Positions 1 through 9,102 of a DNA stretch of 64,000 nucleotides are shown one piece after another. The position numbers were made by a program, and so were the translations under genes. The notes under the pieces are model-generated. The model did not search any database and was not told the origin of the DNA. It was given only the letters and a program-made list of their open reading frames with translations. Position 1 is the stretch's first letter. Each line of letters starts with the position of its first letter. Source of the DNA: Roseibium aquae (GTDB lineage Bacteria; Pseudomonadota; Alphaproteobacteria; Rhizobiales; Stappiaceae); assembly GCF_008711285.1 (NCBI RefSeq), contig NZ_VXDC01000003.1, positions 124,001-188,000 on the forward strand, given 5' to 3'.

Positions 1-178
1 GGTTAACAAACCAGGCATGAATTGCAACCACGATTCGTTGATTTGCCCGGAAAACAGCAACCGCATCACCGCACGCTTCACGACGGGATGCCCCGCCGCC
101 GAAAATGGCCGGTTTCAATCATCTCCTGAAAAGGTTGCAGCGTATTTCGTCAGACTGACCGGGACGTGCTCGGGGCGT

Positions 179-1093
179 TCAGTCAGTTGCGCTTTCGCCA
201 CCGCTGTTCGAGCCGGGATGCCGGTCCCGGAAGTCGAGGGGACTGAGGCCTGTCTCTTTTCGGAAAACGCGGGAGAAATAGGCGGGATCTTCATAGCCGA
301 GATCATAGGCGATCTGGGACACGCTCAAACGGGAATAGGCCAGAAGGCGTTTTGCCTCGAGGATCAGCCGATCCCGGATCACCTGGGCCACGGTCTTGTC
401 GGTAAACATCCGGCAATGGCGGTTGAGCCGGGCAACCGGCATGCCCATCGCGGCGGCAAAGAAATCGGGCCGGCGCTGCTGGCGGAAATGCTCTTCGATT
501 AGACTTCGGAACCTGAACAGGGAAAACCCGGCGGAAGACGGGCCGCCGCCTTCGCGGGCCGGCAGCGCGCCGGCCGGATCGAGGGTGCGCGCCAGAACAA
601 GGGTCAAAAGGGACTTGAAGACGGTTCGGCGCCCAAATCCATGCCCGAACTCGTCTTCCATTTCCCTCACATAGGCCCGAACCCGCGCCATGTCAGCCGG
701 GTCCGGACGGACCAGAAGCGGCACCGGCTGTGCCCCCCCCAGAAGCTGCAGCGGATGAACGCCGCGCCCCTCCGGTGTCAGATAATCGGCGGTGAAGGAC
801 AGAACATGCCCCTCGGTATCGGGTGAAAAGGTCCAGCCGTGCAGGGCCCCGGCCGCGACGAAGACGAAGTGGCCTGGCGACACGGGTTGCTGCCCGGTTT
901 CATCGAGCAGCAAGCCACAGCCGGACGTCAGAAGAAAGGCCTGATGGAGGTGCAGATGGCTGTGCGGTTCCACTTGCCAGCCAAGTGGCCTGGACCGGAC
1001 CGGAATCGCCTCGATATGGAAAAAGTCGAAGCTCTCCGGCGGATCGTACTCGCCGTAGAGATGATAGCGGGGAATGACCGATGGGGATGTCAT
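179..1093 (-). CDS. AraC-family transcriptional regulator with cupin sensor domain
   Basis: A 304-residue DNA-binding regulator. The N-terminal half (about residues 35-110) has a cupin-like pattern with a His-rich stretch (HSHLHLHQ), the usual ligand pocket of AraC regulators of aromatic or amine catabolism. The C-terminal ~100 residues form the double helix-turn-helix, ending in the family signature SQIAYDLGYEDPAYFSRVFR. It lies 33 bp upstream of puuE on the same strand, so it may be cotranscribed with or regulate the allantoinase, but this is inference from position. The effector cannot be read from the sequence. Confidence 0.9.
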   Translation of the reverse strand: MTSPSVIPRYHLYGEYDPPESFDFFHIEAIPVRSRPLGWQVEPHSHLHLHQAFLLTSGCGLLLDETGQQPVSPGHFVFVAAGALHGWTFSPDTEGHVLSFTADYLTPEGRGVHPLQLLGGAQPVPLLVRPDPADMARVRAYVREMEDEFGHGFGRRTVFKSLLTLVLARTLDPAGALPAREGGGPSSAGFSLFRFRSLIEEHFRQQRRPDFFAAAMGMPVARLNRHCRMFTDKTVAQVIRDRLILEAKRLLAYSRLSVSQIAYDLGYEDPAYFSRVFRKETGLSPLDFRDRHPGSNSGGESATD

Positions 1094-1126
1094 GTCATTC
1101 GCGTGCCGCCCTTTCCCGTCAAACCG

Positions 1127-2041
1127 TCAGTCGCTGCGTGCGTGGTGGGCATGCCAATGCCAGGCGATATCGATCCGCCGGGCCAGCCATACCTTGTCAT
1201 GTCCCGTCACATAATCGAGGAACCGGCGCAGCGCCGCAACCCGGCCCGGGCGTCCGGCCAGCCGGCAATGGAGCCCGATGCTCATCATCTTGGGCGCGCC
1301 GGCTTCGCCCTCCGCATAGAGGGTGTCGAAACTGTCCTTCAGATAGCTGAAAAACTGGTCGCCCGAGTTGAAACCTTGCGGGGTCGCAAACCGCATATCA
1401 TTGGCGTCGAGCGTATAGGGGATCACCAGATGATCGCCTTCCGGCCCGTCCACCCAGTAAGGCAGATCATCCGCATAGCTGTCGGAATCATACAGGAACC
1501 CGCCGTCTTCCATCACCAGCTTTTGCGTCTGCATGGAACACCGGCCCGTATACCAGCCAAGGGGCCGCGCGCCCGTCACCTCCTCATGCAGTCGGATGGC
1601 CTCATGCATCTGCGCGCGTTCCTGGTCCTCCGGCATGTTGGCATAATCAATCCACTTCAATCCGTGGGATGCGATCTCCCAATCGGCCTCTTTCATGGCG
1701 GCGACCGCTTCCAGATTACGGGCAAGCGCCGTGGCCACGCCATAAACTGTCAGGGGCACATTGTTCTGGACGAAGAGACGCCAGAGACGCCAGAAGCCGG
1801 CCCGCGAGCCGTATTCGTAGATCGATTCCATGTTCCAGTGGCGCTGACCGGGCCAAGCCTGCGCGCCAACGATTTCGGACAAGAAGGCCTCTGACGCGGG
1901 GTCTCCGTGCAAGATGTTGTTTTCGCCGCCCTCTTCATAATTGAGGACAAATTGCACGGCGATCCTGGCCTCGCCCGGCCAGTGCGGATCGGGCGGTGTC
2001 CGGCCGTAGCCGATCATGTCACGGGGATAGGTGTTGGTCAT
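1127..2041 (-). CDS. puuE: Allantoinase PuuE (polysaccharide deacetylase-like)
   Basis: A 304-residue cytoplasmic hydrolase of the carbohydrate esterase 4/NodB fold, of the subgroup known as cofactor-independent allantoinase PuuE. It opens (S)-allantoin to allantoate in purine and ureide use. Family features seen are the start YPRDMIGYGRTPP, the segment VQFVLNYEEGGENN, the phrase EIASHGLKWIDY and the C-terminal WLARRIDIAWHW. Length is typical (about 300). No other ureide gene is present within the window, so it may serve a pathway encoded elsewhere. Start is the first ATG. Confidence 0.88.
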   Translation of the reverse strand: MTNTYPRDMIGYGRTPPDPHWPGEARIAVQFVLNYEEGGENNILHGDPASEAFLSEIVGAQAWPGQRHWNMESIYEYGSRAGFWRLWRLFVQNNVPLTVYGVATALARNLEAVAAMKEADWEIASHGLKWIDYANMPEDQERAQMHEAIRLHEEVTGARPLGWYTGRCSMQTQKLVMEDGGFLYDSDSYADDLPYWVDGPEGDHLVIPYTLDANDMRFATPQGFNSGDQFFSYLKDSFDTLYAEGEAGAPKMMSIGLHCRLAGRPGRVAALRRFLDYVTGHDKVWLARRIDIAWHWHAHHARSD

Positions 2042-2392
2042 GCGTCAGGTCGCCTGTTGTCTCGAGATCTTCAGATGAACCGAGCCGGCACGAGAATTCA
2101 AGCCTGCGGCCAGCCGATCGGCGGCACGCGACGAAAACTCCTAAAATTTTACAAGGGTATTTGAAAGGGCTTTATCGTTTTGGCCCTATTCCGCATTCAC
2201 ACGACACACAGCACCAGACGAGGGAGTATACACTTGCAACTCGTATCGATGGGTTACGGCTGCCTTGCCGTTTCGGCAGGGCTTCTTTTCTTGATGACCA
2301 TCACGGTAAACGTCTAGGCCGGGATCGCGGGCGTATCGAATTCCGCCTGCCCTGCCCCCGGTCGGCCTGCCGCCGGCCGGTTACAGACGCCC
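2042..2392. other. Intergenic stretch between puuE and a small membrane gene
   Basis: About 350 bp without a conventional gene. It contains a candidate 27-codon ORF (separate entry) and otherwise no repeat, RNA or terminator that I can recognise. Confidence 0.5.
2234..2317 (+). CDS. Candidate 27-residue single-pass membrane peptide (TTG start)
   Basis: A short ORF starting at TTG 2234 (or ATG 2249), preceded 7 bp upstream by the purine-rich GAGGGAG, a good ribosome-binding site. The product is one hydrophobic segment (VSMGYGCLAVSAGLLFLMT) ending TVNV, compatible with an inner-membrane miniprotein. No homolog is recognised. It could be chance, since only the binding site and hydrophobicity support it. 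Confidence 0.3.
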   Translation: MQLVSMGYGCLAVSAGLLFLMTITVNV

Positions 2393-2773
2393 TCAGCCCT
2401 GCCGGCGCGGACGAACAGGGACCGGAACCAACACCATGTCCCCCGTATCCATAAGCTGGAGCGCCGCCGTTTTTATCCTCTGCCCGCCGCCCGGACGTTT
2501 TTGATCGGGTTCGCGCAGCATCATGATCGCCGATCCCATCACAACCGACCCAAGCGTGACGATGAGGCTGACGATCAGCATCAACACGGGCAGAACCGGA
2601 TTGTCGGCGTTGAGAATGAGAACCCGGAGATTTCCGACATTGGCCGCCAGCACGCCCGCCAGGAAAATAAAGGAAATCAAGACGCCAAGCAGGCCGTTGA
2701 CCAACAACAACCGCAGCAACGGATTTTCGGGAAGGCGAAACCGGCCAAGGATCGGTGTTTTCGACATGCGCAT
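2393..2773 (-). CDS. Hypothetical membrane protein with two transmembrane segments
   Basis: A 126-residue protein of unrecognised family. Residues about 20-45 (LLVNGLLGVLISFIFLAGVL) and 60-85 form two hydrophobic helices separated by a short polar loop (NADNP). The C-terminal 40 residues are basic and cytosolic-looking, ending in proline/arginine-rich sequence. It stands alone, with a non-coding stretch on each side and PadR divergent. No function can be assigned. Confidence 0.7.
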   Translation of the reverse strand: MRMSKTPILGRFRLPENPLLRLLLVNGLLGVLISFIFLAGVLAANVGNLRVLILNADNPVLPVLMLIVSLIVTLGSVVMGSAIMMLREPDQKRPGGGQRIKTAALQLMDTGDMVLVPVPVRPRRQG

Positions 2774-3223
2774 TCTCCCACAAGGCCTGCCAGCCTATCA
2801 CGGCCAGCTTCATCGTTGAACATACGTTTCGGTCGGCGCTCCGGATTACGCTCAGCGGCCTGTCTACTGTCCGCGGAGCGGACATCCGTCTTTTTCTGGA
2901 TCTTGACTTATATCGCCCAAATATATAGGTATGATATATAACGAACTTGAAAATTGTACTCTGGAGCGATCCGCAGATACCGCTGCGCCGTATCACGGCC
3001 CGGGCAGCAGGAAAACCGCAGCGTCAGGACTATCCGTGCCAGAGGAGTTCGAGCCAGAAGGCTTCTTGCCAGAAAGGTTCGTGCGCCACCCCGGCGGATC
3101 AGGCTGTTCCGGCAATGTGGGCGGCTGCCGCGAAACCGGAATTGGCCCGTGGCCTTACGGGTGTAAGTCGTCAGACAAAACCCGGCTCCAGCGGGTCCGG
3201 ACCGAGAGAACAGGCAAATTAAC
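2774..3223. other. Regulatory region upstream of padR-RND operon
   Basis: About 450 bp between divergent genes. The AT-rich patch at 2903-2940 is distinct from the GC-rich surroundings and probably holds the padR promoter/operator (separate entry). The 280 bp after it hold short ORFs in all frames with no recognisable content, so the transcript may have a long leader. Confidence 0.45.
2903..2940 (+). promoter_or_regulatory. AT-rich candidate promoter/operator of the padR-RND operon
   Basis: A TTGACT box at 2903 is followed by two ATATAT arms (2921-2926 and 2934-2939) separated by 7 bp. PadR repressors bind AT-rich inverted repeats overlapping their own promoter, so this is a plausible autoregulatory operator. 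The -35/-10 spacing is not canonical (21 bp to TATGAT), so exact promoter elements are uncertain. Confidence 0.4.
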
Positions 3224-3775
3224 ATGAGTGTGCGCACCTTGTGCCTCGCGATTTTGAACCGGCTCGATGCGACGGGCTATGAGATCCGCAAGGAATCGAC
3301 GGAAGGCAAGTTCAGCTATTTTGAAGACGCCTCTTTCGGCTCCATCTATCCGGCCCTTGCCCGGCTCGAGGCGGACGGCAGGGTGACCGTTCGGGAAGAA
3401 CATCAGCCCGGCAAACCGGCCCGCAAAGTCTATTCGATCACCCCTTCCGGCCGTGAGGAACTGATCAGTTCTCTTTGCGAGCCGCAAGCGCCGGACACGT
3501 TCCGTTCTCCTTTCCTCCTGATTGCCATGCATGCCGCTGCGCTCGGACCCGAGGTGATCCGGACGGCGCTCGATCGCCGGAAGCAGCACCTGCGCGAGGA
3601 ACTCAAGAAGATCAATGAGTGCTCGGAGGACAAGACAGATCCGGGTGTTGACTGGATCCGCGATTACGGCCGGTCCTGCATGACGTCGGATCTGGCCTAC
3701 CTGGAACACCACGGCAATGAACTGATCAAAATCGCCGAAGGCGTCATTCCCTCCCCCAAGATGGCAGCCGAGTAA
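3224..3775 (+). CDS. PadR-family transcriptional repressor
   Basis: A 183-residue PadR regulator. The N-terminal winged helix (about residues 5-85) shows the family pattern GYEIRKESTEG, FGSIYPALARLEADG and KVYSITPSGREEL. The C-terminal half is the Vir_act_alpha_C-like dimerisation helix with LRRK-like charged segments. It precedes an RND pump by 26 bp, an arrangement common for drug or phenolic-responsive efflux. It probably represses its own operon through the AT-rich site upstream. The inducer is unknown. Confidence 0.92.
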   Translation: MSVRTLCLAILNRLDATGYEIRKESTEGKFSYFEDASFGSIYPALARLEADGRVTVREEHQPGKPARKVYSITPSGREELISSLCEPQAPDTFRSPFLLIAMHAAALGPEVIRTALDRRKQHLREELKKINECSEDKTDPGVDWIRDYGRSCMTSDLAYLEHHGNELIKIAEGVIPSPKMAAE

Positions 3776-3801
3776 GCGCGAAGCGACGTTTGGAGTAGTC
3801 A

Positions 3802-4905
3802 ATGCGTGTGAAATTTTCCTACCTGCTGGCCGCAGGTCTGGCTGCCGGGATCGGCGTTTGGATGTATTCCGGTGAGACCGTGATCGGTGGCGTTGGCGAC
3901 AGCGAGCATGCCGCACCGCCGCCCGCCGAGCGGATTGCGACAGCAGGAGAAGAGTTGTTCCGTGTCAAAGTTCAGACCTTGCGCGCTGCCGAACGGCAAT
4001 CGGTCCTCGACATCCGCGGCCGAACCGAAGCGGAAGCAAAGGTGTCCGTGCGCGCGGAAACCGACGACACGGTGATCGCGCTTCGGGCCCGGGAAGGCGC
4101 CTTCGTCGCGAAAGGCGACACATTGTGTGTTCTGGACCAGGGCACGCGGGAGGCGAAAGTGCTGGAGGCCAAGGCGACCCTGGCCCAGGCGGAACTCGAT
4201 CATGAGGCGGCAACGCAACTGGTCGACAAGGGCTTTACTGCCAAGACCCGCGTCGCCGCACTCAAGGCGCAGCTCGATGCGGCCCGGGCGCGGCTCGAAG
4301 AGGCCGAGCGCGAAATGGAAAAAACGGCGATCACCTCTCCGCTCGACGGCATCATAGAGAGCCCCATGGCGGAGGTCGGCGATCTTCTGAAGTCAGGCGA
4401 TGTCTGTGCGACCGTGGTGAAGACCGATCCGATGATCGCCATAGGCCAGGTTTCCGAGATCAATGTCGGTCTGATTTCGCTTGGCATGCCCGCCGAGGTG
4501 GACCTGATCACGGGTGAAACCATGACCGGCAAGGTCCGCTACATCGCACCGGCAGCCGATCCGGACACGCGCACCTTCCGGATCGAGGTCGAGCTGCCAA
4601 ATCCGGACGGCGCGGCGCGGGACGGCGTGACCGCACTCACCCGGCTGCCCCTGCCGCCTCAAATGGCCCACAAGATCACGCCCGCGATTTTGACCCTCAA
4701 CGACTCCGGTCAAGTCGGTATCCGCGCGGTCGACGAAACGAATACGACTGTCTTCTATCCGGTCCAGGTCCTGGGTGGCGAAACCGACGGCATGTGGGTC
4801 GGCGGGCTCCCAGAGGAAGTCACAGCCATCGTCGTCGGCCAGGATTATGTTTCGGACGGCCAGAAGGTCGTTCCAGTGTTTGAAACGGCAGAGGTGGCCC
4901 AATGA
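3802..4905 (+). CDS. RND efflux periplasmic adaptor subunit (membrane fusion protein)
   Basis: A 367-residue HlyD/AcrA-type adaptor. It begins with an N-terminal membrane anchor/signal (FSYLLAAGLAAGIGVWMY), then a biotinyl-lipoyl-like half motif, a coiled-coil hairpin around residues 105-175 (KVLEAKATLAQAELDHEAA and LEEAEREMEKTAITSP), the second lipoyl half and a beta-barrel domain. It bridges the inner-membrane pump to an outer-membrane channel. Its stop overlaps the start of the pump gene by 4 bp (ATGA), indicating translational coupling. No outer-membrane TolC gene lies in the window. Confidence 0.93.
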   Translation: MRVKFSYLLAAGLAAGIGVWMYSGETVIGGVGDSEHAAPPPAERIATAGEELFRVKVQTLRAAERQSVLDIRGRTEAEAKVSVRAETDDTVIALRAREGAFVAKGDTLCVLDQGTREAKVLEAKATLAQAELDHEAATQLVDKGFTAKTRVAALKAQLDAARARLEEAEREMEKTAITSPLDGIIESPMAEVGDLLKSGDVCATVVKTDPMIAIGQVSEINVGLISLGMPAEVDLITGETMTGKVRYIAPAADPDTRTFRIEVELPNPDGAARDGVTALTRLPLPPQMAHKITPAILTLNDSGQVGIRAVDETNTTVFYPVQVLGGETDGMWVGGLPEEVTAIVVGQDYVSDGQKVVPVFETAEVAQ

Positions 4906-7900
4906 CCTCCATGCTCGAAGGCGTTCTCCGGCGCCCCAAAACCGTTTTCGTGCTCATGCTGGCGCTGATAGCCGCCGGGACGATGAGCTACCTGTCGATC
5001 CCCAAGGAAGACAGCCCGGACATCGACGTCCCGATCTTCTATGTCTCGATCGCGCAACAGGGGATTTCCCCCGAGGATGCAGAGCGCCTTCTGGTGCGCC
5101 CGATGGAAACGGAATTGCGGGGGCTGGATGGCCTTAAGGAAATCACCGCAATCGCCTCTGAAGGGCATGCGGGCATCGTCCTGGAATTCGACATTTCCTT
5201 CAATAAGGACGAGGCACTCGCCGATGTGCGGGACAAGGTCGACCAGGCCAAGGGGAAGCTGCCGGCGGATGCCGAGGAACCGACCATCACCGAAACCAAT
5301 TTCGCGCTCGCGCCGGTGATGTGGGTCACGCTGTCTGGCAATGTTCCCGAACGCACGCTCTATCAGCATGCGCGGCGCCTGAAAGATCAGATCGAGGCCG
5401 TGGACACGGTCCGGTCGGCGGATCTGTCCGGACACCGCGAGGAGATGCTGGAAGTCCTGATCGACACCCAGAAGCTGGAAGCCTACTCGATCAGTCAGAC
5501 CGAGCTGTTCAACACCCTGTCGGCAAACAACCGCCTCGTGCCGGCCGGCTTCATCGATGGCGGCCAGGGCAGGTTCAATGTCAAGGTTCCCGGGCTCGTC
5601 GAGACAGCCGCGGATATCTACTCACTGCCGATCAAACAGTCCGGCGAAGGCGTCGTCACGCTCTCGGACATCGCGGAAATCCGAAGAACATTCAAGGATC
5701 CGGACTCGTTTACCCGGGTGAACGGCCAGCCGGCCATCGCGCTTGAAGTCACCAAGCGGATCGGCACAAACATCATCGAGAACAACGAAGCCGTGCGCGC
5801 GGTTGTCGAACAGGCCACCCGCGACTGGCCATCGACCATCCAGGTCGATGTCATGCTCGATATGTCGGCCAACATCTACGAGGTGCTGGGATCGCTTCAG
5901 TCTTCCATCCTGACCGCGATCTTCCTGGTGATGATTCTGGTCCTGGCCGCGCTGGGGCTTAAATCCGCGCTGCTGGTGGGCCTTGCGATCCCGACCTCGT
6001 TCATGGTCGGCTTTCTCATCCTTGCCGGCATCGGCTACACCGTGAACACCATGGTGATGTTCGGGCTCGTGCTGACCGTCGGCCTTCTGGTCGACGGCGC
6101 CATCGTCATGACCGAATACGCGGACCGGAAAGTGCAAGAGGGCATGGAAGAGCGCGAAGCGTTCATCCGGGCCGCCAAGCTGATGTTCTGGCCGATTGTC
6201 TCGTCCACGGCGACCACGCTTGTCGCCTTTCTGCCCATGCTCCTCTGGCCGGGCGTGGCGGGCGAGTTCATGAGCTACCTGCCGATCATGGTGATCATTG
6301 TCCTCACCGCTTCGCTGGTAACGGCCATGGTGTTTCTGCCGGTCACCGGCGGCATTCTGGCTTCGGTGTCGAATTGGCTGTCGCGCAATGCCGCCTGGCT
6401 GCTTGCAGGCACCATCGCCGGTCTCTCCGCCCTTGCCGTCATGAACACACCGGCCGTCCCGGCGCTGCTGGCGGGGATCGTTCCGGTCAGTCTGATGCAG
6501 GCAACCACCGCAGCCCTGGCCGTCCTGACATTCCTGATTGTCGGTTATGGCGGATTTCGGGTCTTGCGGCCGTTCGTGCGCATGTCGCGGGACCGGGCGG
6601 CGAAACGCGCCGCTCAGGACCGGGCGAATGCGGCTGCCATCTCCGGGACAGAGGCTTTCGACGTGAAAAAGGTCGCGGGTTTCACCGGAGCATATGTGCG
6701 CCTCCTGAAGTTCCTGGCAGGCAACCCGATTGGCAATATCGTTACCATAGTGGTCCTGGTTGGCGGCTGTTTCGCCATCGTGTCCGCCTTCATGGCGAAC
6801 CCGACCGGTGTGGAATTCTTCGTCGACGAGGAGCCGAAACAGGCCGTGGTGTTGGTCTCGGCCCGCGGCAATATCTCAGCCGAAGAATCGCTGGAGATCG
6901 TCCGGGGCGTGGAAGACATCGTCCTGGCCATTCCCGGCATCGAGAACGTGGTCACGCTCGCCAAGGCGCCCGGTGGCGGCGGAGGCGGTTCGTCCATCGG
7001 CGGCGTTCAAGACAAGCCAGCCGATGTCATCGGCGAACTTCAGATCGAACTGTCGGACTACTGCTGCCGGCGGGAATATCGCGAGATCGCAGCCGATATC
7101 CGGAACCTGACCGCGCCCCTGCCCGGCATCAAGGTGGAACCGCGCAAGATCGAGGGCGGCCCACCCACGGGCAAGGACGTTCAGCTCGAACTGAAATCGA
7201 CCGACTACGATACGCTCGTCAGCGAGGTTTCCCGGGTCCGGGCCCATCTCGATACAATGGACGGATTGATGGACCAGGAGGACGATCGTCCGCTGCCAGG
7301 GATCGAGTGGCGCATTTCGATCGACCGGGAACAGGCCGCCCGCTATCAGGCGGACATAGCCTCCGTCGGCAACATGGTGCAGCTCGTGACGAATGGCGTT
7401 TTGATCGGCAAGTACCGCCCCGGCGACAGCGAGGACGAGGTGGACATCCGTGTTCGCTTGCCTGCCGATGAACGCACCATCGACCGGTTCGATCAGCTTC
7501 GGCTGCAAACCCCGCTTGGCCTTGTCCCGCTCGCAAACTTCGTTGAACGGGCCCCCGCCCAGAAAGTGTCCGAGATCATCCGGCGCGATGGGCTCTATTC
7601 CATGATGATCAAGGCAAGTGTCGATCCTGCGTCCGGCGCGACCGCCGACAGCAAGGTCAGCGAACTGGAAGACTGGCTGACACAGCAGACCTTCCCGGAC
7701 AATGTCTATTGGCAGTTCCGCGGGGCTGATGAGGACCAGAAGGAATCGGGCGAGTTTCTCATGCGGGCCATGCTGGCCTCGCTCTTCCTCATGTTCCTGA
7801 TCCTGCTGACCCAGTACAACTCCTTCTACCAGACGGCGCTCACGCTCTCGACCGTGGTTTTGTCGGTGTTCGGTGTGATCCTCGGCATGATCGTCACGGG

Positions 7901-8480
7901 CCAGAAGTTCTCCATCATCATGTCGGGCACGGGGGTCGTAGCGCTTGCGGGGATCGTGGTGAACAACGCCATCGTCCTGATCGATACGTATAACCGCTTC
8001 AAGGCGGACGGGATGGATCCGCTGGACGCGATCCTGAAAACATCGGCGCAGCGGATCCGCCCGATCCTGCTCACCACCATCACCACCATCGCCGGCCTGA
8101 TCCCCATGGCAACCCAGATGAATTTCGACTTCTTCAACCAGGTCACCGCGGTCGGCAGTATCACCGCCGTCTGGTGGGTGCAGTTGTCGACGGCAATCAT
8201 CTGGGGGCTCGGATTTTCCACGCTGCTCACCTTGATCGTGATCCCGGTCATGATCGCGGCGCCGAGCGTTTGGGTGAAGAGCTTTGCCTCAATCGCAGGC
8301 CGGTTCTCCCGCAAAGAGCCGGCAGCCGCGGCAACCGCCCCGTCGGGCTCAAGCGATCAGGACGTGTCCTGGACCGATCCGGACCTGGAACGCGAACGCC
8401 CCGCCGCCCAGGTCGTCTCGATGCCGAAACCCGAACGGCCCAAAATCGCTCCCCAGGATCTGCCGCAAGCCGCAGAGTGA
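4902..8480 (+). CDS. RND efflux transporter permease
   Basis: A 1192-residue AcrB/MexB-type proton-driven inner-membrane pump. It shows the N-terminal motif RRPKTVFVLMLALIAAGTMS, a periplasmic porter domain, a first TM bundle from residue ~335 with the proton-relay region GLVLTVGLLVDGAIVMTE, and a second bundle near residue 955 ending in GIVVNNAIVLIDTYNRF. It is longer than the usual ~1040 residues because of a loop between the repeats (about residues 490-600) and a proline/alanine-rich cytoplasmic tail after ~1130. Substrate is unknown. The gene is followed by a strong terminator. Confidence 0.95.
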   Translation: MTSMLEGVLRRPKTVFVLMLALIAAGTMSYLSIPKEDSPDIDVPIFYVSIAQQGISPEDAERLLVRPMETELRGLDGLKEITAIASEGHAGIVLEFDISFNKDEALADVRDKVDQAKGKLPADAEEPTITETNFALAPVMWVTLSGNVPERTLYQHARRLKDQIEAVDTVRSADLSGHREEMLEVLIDTQKLEAYSISQTELFNTLSANNRLVPAGFIDGGQGRFNVKVPGLVETAADIYSLPIKQSGEGVVTLSDIAEIRRTFKDPDSFTRVNGQPAIALEVTKRIGTNIIENNEAVRAVVEQATRDWPSTIQVDVMLDMSANIYEVLGSLQSSILTAIFLVMILVLAALGLKSALLVGLAIPTSFMVGFLILAGIGYTVNTMVMFGLVLTVGLLVDGAIVMTEYADRKVQEGMEEREAFIRAAKLMFWPIVSSTATTLVAFLPMLLWPGVAGEFMSYLPIMVIIVLTASLVTAMVFLPVTGGILASVSNWLSRNAAWLLAGTIAGLSALAVMNTPAVPALLAGIVPVSLMQATTAALAVLTFLIVGYGGFRVLRPFVRMSRDRAAKRAAQDRANAAAISGTEAFDVKKVAGFTGAYVRLLKFLAGNPIGNIVTIVVLVGGCFAIVSAFMANPTGVEFFVDEEPKQAVVLVSARGNISAEESLEIVRGVEDIVLAIPGIENVVTLAKAPGGGGGGSSIGGVQDKPADVIGELQIELSDYCCRREYREIAADIRNLTAPLPGIKVEPRKIEGGPPTGKDVQLELKSTDYDTLVSEVSRVRAHLDTMDGLMDQEDDRPLPGIEWRISIDREQAARYQADIASVGNMVQLVTNGVLIGKYRPGDSEDEVDIRVRLPADERTIDRFDQLRLQTPLGLVPLANFVERAPAQKVSEIIRRDGLYSMMIKASVDPASGATADSKVSELEDWLTQQTFPDNVYWQFRGADEDQKESGEFLMRAMLASLFLMFLILLTQYNSFYQTALTLSTVVLSVFGVILGMIVTGQKFSIIMSGTGVVALAGIVVNNAIVLIDTYNRFKADGMDPLDAILKTSAQRIRPILLTTITTIAGLIPMATQMNFDFFNQVTAVGSITAVWWVQLSTAIIWGLGFSTLLTLIVIPVMIAAPSVWVKSFASIAGRFSRKEPAAAATAPSGSSDQDVSWTDPDLERERPAAQVVSMPKPERPKIAPQDLPQAAE

Positions 8481-8506
8481 CAGGGCACAAGACACACAGA
8501 AAACAA

Positions 8507-8538
8507 AGCCGCCGGGCAATGCCTGGCGGCTTTTTTTA
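8507..8538 (+). terminator. Rho-independent terminator of the RND operon
   Basis: An 11-bp stem (8507-8517 with 8521-8531, one G-T pair, loop AAT) is followed immediately by a run of seven T, 27 bp after the pump stop codon. It sits between convergent genes. Confidence 0.9.
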
Positions 8539-8566
8539 TTGATGGCGAGTGTCAACAGTCCACTGG

Positions 8567-9093
8567 TCAGGCGCTCCAATAGGCTTCCTGCCGCCACGGC
8601 CAGGGTACCTCAAGCTGCCCGTCCGGCACGTTGTCTGCGCCTTGGAGCGAAAGGCCTTGCCAGGCCGCAGACCAGCCGGCCGGCAGCGGGTAAGGCGGGG
8701 TAATCCTGTGCCCGGCTTCAAAGCCAAACCGGCCGTAATAGCCGGGATCGCCGAGCACGACGCAAGCGGACGATCCATCCGCCTTTTCGCGCGCAAGCCC
8801 TTCGCGGACCAGCGCGGACCCGATCCCGGATTTTTGCCTGATCGGGGTCACGCAGAGCGGGCCAAGCAGCGACACCTCAGCGCCGTGTCCGCCTGCCACG
8901 ATGCAGCGGGAAAAGACCACGTGTCCGCATACCTCGTCCCGGAAGCAAGCAACCAGCCCCAAAACCGGCGGGAAGAAGGAGATAAGGTCCTGAACAAGAG
9001 GGCGTAATTCCTCATCCTGGAAGGCCGCCGGATAAAGTGTAGCGCGGGCCAGTCGGACGGCTCAAAGCTCCGGATTGTCAGGTCGCCGGCCAT
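8567..9093 (-). pseudogene. GNAT acetyltransferase interrupted by a frameshift
   Basis: The N-terminus (MAGDLTIRSFEPSDWPAL, from 9093) is a typical GNAT start. The continuation of the same protein (RATLYPAAFQDEELRPLVQD, then ACFRDEVCGHVVFSR and the acetyl-CoA loop QKSGIGSALVREGL) is read in another frame to 8567. The frame switch lies about 9040-9070. The downstream part has no good ATG until residue MGLVACF at 8962. The reading is either a decayed gene or a single-base sequencing error. It follows pssA by 9 bp on the same strand. Intact length would be about 170 residues, normal for the YhbS-like group. Confidence 0.7.
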
Positions 9094-9102
9094 ACCGTTC
9101 TC

